From the NCBI RefSeq assembly GCF_000478985.1, contig NZ_AWXB01000041.1:1-64000 (forward strand): a stretch of 64,000 nt of DNA, in the 5' to 3' direction. Under the pieces are notes generated by a model that saw only the letters and a list, made by a program, of their open reading frames with translations, did no database searches and was not told the origin of the DNA. How positions within the stretch are numbered: the first letter of the stretch is position 1; the number at the start of each line of letters is the position of its first letter. The position numbers were made by a program, and so were the translations under genes. This document shows, piece after piece, positions 61,972-64,000 of the stretch. Source of the DNA: Peptoniphilus sp. BV3C26. Lineage in GTDB: Bacteria > Bacillota > Clostridia > Tissierellales > Peptoniphilaceae.

Positions 61972-62898
61972 TTATCTTTGATTTTTTTCTTTTCTTTGTA
62001 ATATTCTTTCGTTTAAAACTTTTGCAGGATTGTAGCCAAATTGTTTTTGCTTATAAGTTTTTGCTGCAACTTCTATTATAAGAGCCGTATGACGACCAGG
62101 TTTTACGGGAATTTCATATTTTACACAATTTATTCCTAAAATATTTTCGTGCAGGTCTTCAAGACCAAGCCTTACATATTCTTTTTTTTCATCCCAGGAT
62201 TCCAGATTAATAACCATCTCTATTTGAATTTTTTCCATTATGGAACCAACACCAAATAATTTTTGCACATCTATTATGCCTATTCCCCTTATTTCCATAA
62301 AGTGTTTTGTTATTTCAGGACTTCTACCTATTAAAACTCCGTCCATAGCTTTTATTATTACTGAATCATCGGAAATAAGTTTTGCCCCTTTGGATATTAA
62401 ATCAAGAGCTGTTTCGCTTTTTCCAACTCCACTTTTCCCCTCTATCAATACACCTACCCCATAGACGTCTAATAAAACTCCATGAATTCTTGTTGTAGGT
62501 GCAAGCTCCATGTCTATAAAGTTGGTTATTTTATTTATTATTTTTGAAGTTTTTTCTTTTGTGCTTAAAATTGTTATGTCATATTTTTTTGCAAGGTCCA
62601 AAACCTCTTTAAATATGGAATTTCCACTTGTAAATAAAAGGGCATGAATTCCATGTTTAAAAAGTTCTTCTGTCCTTTGATATCTCAAGGAATCTGAAAA
62701 TCCTTCTAAATAGTACCATTCTTGGTTACCTATTATTTGTATTCTATCCGCTTGAAATTTTTCATAAAAGCCGCTTAATTGCAGTCCAGGTCTGTTAAGT
62801 TCTCTTTCTTCCATTTGAATGTCATAAAAATCTTTTGCTTTATATATTATTTTAAGATCAATTTCTCTAACTAATTTTGACAAAGTAAAATATTCCAT
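61972..62898 (-). CDS. hprK: HPr kinase/phosphorylase
   Basis: Phosphorylates Ser46 of HPr and so drives carbon catabolite control in Gram-positive bacteria. 308 residues: N-terminal MurE-like domain, Walker A GKSGVGKS (154-161), SDDSVIIKA, and the family signature MEIRGIGIIDVQKLFGVG. It overlaps the uvrC stop by one base, a common uvrC/hprK neighbourhood. Confidence 0.97.
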   Translation of the reverse strand: MEYFTLSKLVREIDLKIIYKAKDFYDIQMEERELNRPGLQLSGFYEKFQADRIQIIGNQEWYYLEGFSDSLRYQRTEELFKHGIHALLFTSGNSIFKEVLDLAKKYDITILSTKEKTSKIINKITNFIDMELAPTTRIHGVLLDVYGVGVLIEGKSGVGKSETALDLISKGAKLISDDSVIIKAMDGVLIGRSPEITKHFMEIRGIGIIDVQKLFGVGSIMEKIQIEMVINLESWDEKKEYVRLGLEDLHENILGINCVKYEIPVKPGRHTALIIEVAAKTYKQKQFGYNPAKVLNERILQRKEKNQR

Positions 62899-64000
62899 TA
62901 TTTCCTCCAGTGCCTGTATAAATTTTCTGCTGATTTTCTGTCCATTGCCTCTACTTGTAAAAGTTCTTCAAGACTTGCCGCTTTTATTTTATCAATTGAT
63001 TTAAATTTTTTCATCAATTCTTTTTTTCTTTTTGGTCCTATTCCTTTTATTCCGTCAAGTTCCGATTTAAACATATCTTTACTTCTAAGACTTCTGTGAT
63101 AATTTATGGCAAATCTGTGGGCTTCTTCCTGAATTTTATAGGCTAACTTATAAATTCTCGAATCCAGTTCCACATTATATTCCCTATTTTCATAAATTAT
63201 TCCCCTTGTTGTGTGAAAATCATCTTTTACAAGACCTGCAACAGGAATCTCAACTCCCAGGTCTTGTAAAACTCCCAAGGCTATGTTTACCTGACCCTTG
63301 CCTCCGTCCATAAGTATAAGGTCTGGTAAAATTGTAAAGGAATCTTTTTTATTTTCCTTTGCCCTTTTAAATCTTCTTGTTAAAACTTCTTTTAAAGATC
63401 CGTAGTCATTTATTCCTTCCACATCTCTTATTCTAAATTTTCTGTAGTCGCTTTTTTTCTTTTCTCCATCTTCAAAAACCACCATAGACCCTACTGATTC
63501 AGCTCCACTTATGTTGGAAATATCATAGGCTTCTATTCTTCTTGGATTTTCTCTTAGACCCAGCAAATCTCTTAATTCTTCAAGGGCTATTAAATTTACG
63601 TTCATTTTATTTTTATAACTTTCAGAATATTTGCTAAGCATATCCAATGCGTTTTTTTGAACCATTTGTAAAAGTTTAAGTTTTTCGCCCTTTTGAGGAA
63701 CAAAAAGTTTCACCTTTCTTCCGATTTTATCTGAAAGAAATTTTTCAATAGTGGAATCTTCATCAGTTTCAAAAGGCACAACTATTTCTGAGGGAATATA
63801 GGTTGCCCCTATATAAAACTGCTTTAAAAAAGTTGAAAGGATTTCATCGTCTGATGAAACATAATAATCACTCATTAAATAATGTTCTCTGCCTATTATT
63901 TTTCCCTTTCTTATAAAAAATATTTGAACTATAATTTGGTCTGTACCCCTGGCAAAAGCTATTACATCCCTATTTTCATCAATAGCTGCCCTATCTATAA
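62898..64000 (-). CDS. uvrC: Excinuclease ABC subunit C (3' part)
   Basis: Nuclease that makes both incisions. The frame is open to the window edge, so the N-terminal GIY-YIG domain lies outside. Visible parts are the UvrC RNase H-like domain (RRIEAYDISNISGAESVGSMVVFEDG, ILMDGGKGQVN, DSRIYKLAYKIQEEAHRFAINYHR) and the C-terminal helix-hairpin-helix (GIKGIGPKRKKELMKKF). Upstream of residue MSDYYVSSDDE the frame continues as IFFIRKGKIIGREHYL, so that Met is internal. Confidence 0.95.
   Translation of the reverse strand, partial: IDRAAIDENRDVIAFARGTDQIIVQIFFIRKGKIIGREHYLMSDYYVSSDDEILSTFLKQFYIGATYIPSEIVVPFETDEDSTIEKFLSDKIGRKVKLFVPQKGEKLKLLQMVQKNALDMLSKYSESYKNKMNVNLIALEELRDLLGLRENPRRIEAYDISNISGAESVGSMVVFEDGEKKKSDYRKFRIRDVEGINDYGSLKEVLTRRFKRAKENKKDSFTILPDLILMDGGKGQVNIALGVLQDLGVEIPVAGLVKDDFHTTRGIIYENREYNVELDSRIYKLAYKIQEEAHRFAINYHRSLRSKDMFKSELDGIKGIGPKRKKELMKKFKSIDKIKAASLEELLQVEAMDRKSAENLYRHWRK

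Noticed and set aside
1-64000. CRISPR arrays, insertion sequences, integrases or phage genes
   Set aside because: No direct-repeat array, transposase, terminal inverted repeats or phage-like genes were seen. The coding content is core-genome in character.

Overview
The window is AT-rich chromosomal DNA of a low-GC, anaerobic Gram-positive bacterium. The clues are B. subtilis-like promoters and strong AAGGAGG ribosome sites, an L10 leader, a TPP riboswitch, HPr kinase, a V/A-type ATPase in place of (or beside) an F-type one, a giant 2-hydroxyacyl-CoA dehydratase activase-like protein, and a ferredoxin-type aldo/keto reductase. I infer a Clostridia/Tissierellia relative such as the Peptoniphilaceae; the species cannot be read from the sequence alone. 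Nearly all genes lie on the minus strand. I see no insertion sequence, prophage, CRISPR array or rRNA gene.

Layout. 1-3000: TPP-riboswitch-controlled thiamine-precursor ABC transporter. 3071-4211: rplJ-rplL with L10 leader, detached from rpoB. 4224-6500: class III polyhydroxyalkanoate synthase phaE-phaC. 6633-8447: M3 peptidase (+). 8351-12692: ECF S component, Hsp33, methyltransferase, sirtuin, CPBP protease, hpt. 12755-15410: dnaX-ybaB-recR, preceded by a 357-base leader holding a parS-like palindrome and an unassigned GC-rich structured element. 15746-18322: M29 aminopeptidase, divergent from deoD-comEA-like. Then tRNA-Trp, a small hydrophobic ORF with a phosphoesterase, coaE and polA, tRNA-Leu, and an EF-G paralogue. 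25549-29667: isochorismatase-like, PfkB-like, phosphoglucomutase, YbaK and gamma carbonic anhydrase genes. 29669-32390: znuABC zinc uptake. Then rpmB, a lipoprotein, gltS, FAH-family hydrolase, ftsH and a YheO-type regulator. 39008-47421: complete V-type ATPase operon (H-C-I-K-F-E-A-B-D). 47587-49835: zinc/cadmium efflux ATPase with an ArsR/SmtB-like operator. 49892-55321: aldo/keto reductase and the 1418-residue activase-like protein. 55392-61020: L,D-transpeptidase, uvrA and uvrB under a LexA box. Then tRNA-Lys, an unknown gene, hprK and the 3' part of uvrC.

Physiological themes are metal homeostasis (ZnuABC uptake against ZntA efflux, zinc-binding L28), vitamin salvage, ion-motive energetics through the V-ATPase, DNA replication and excision repair (dnaX, recR, polA, uvrABC), and a possible PHA storage capacity.

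The most striking signal is a set of seven genes, including the normally essential coaE, whose reading frames are broken by exactly one base, mostly in A/T homopolymers of 7-8 bases: pepF-like, coaE, znuB, ntpD, ntpE, zntA and an unknown gene. In each case removing or adding one base restores a full-length family member. This is either systematic homopolymer error in the assembly or real frame slippage at A-runs. It must be settled before any of these genes is called dead.
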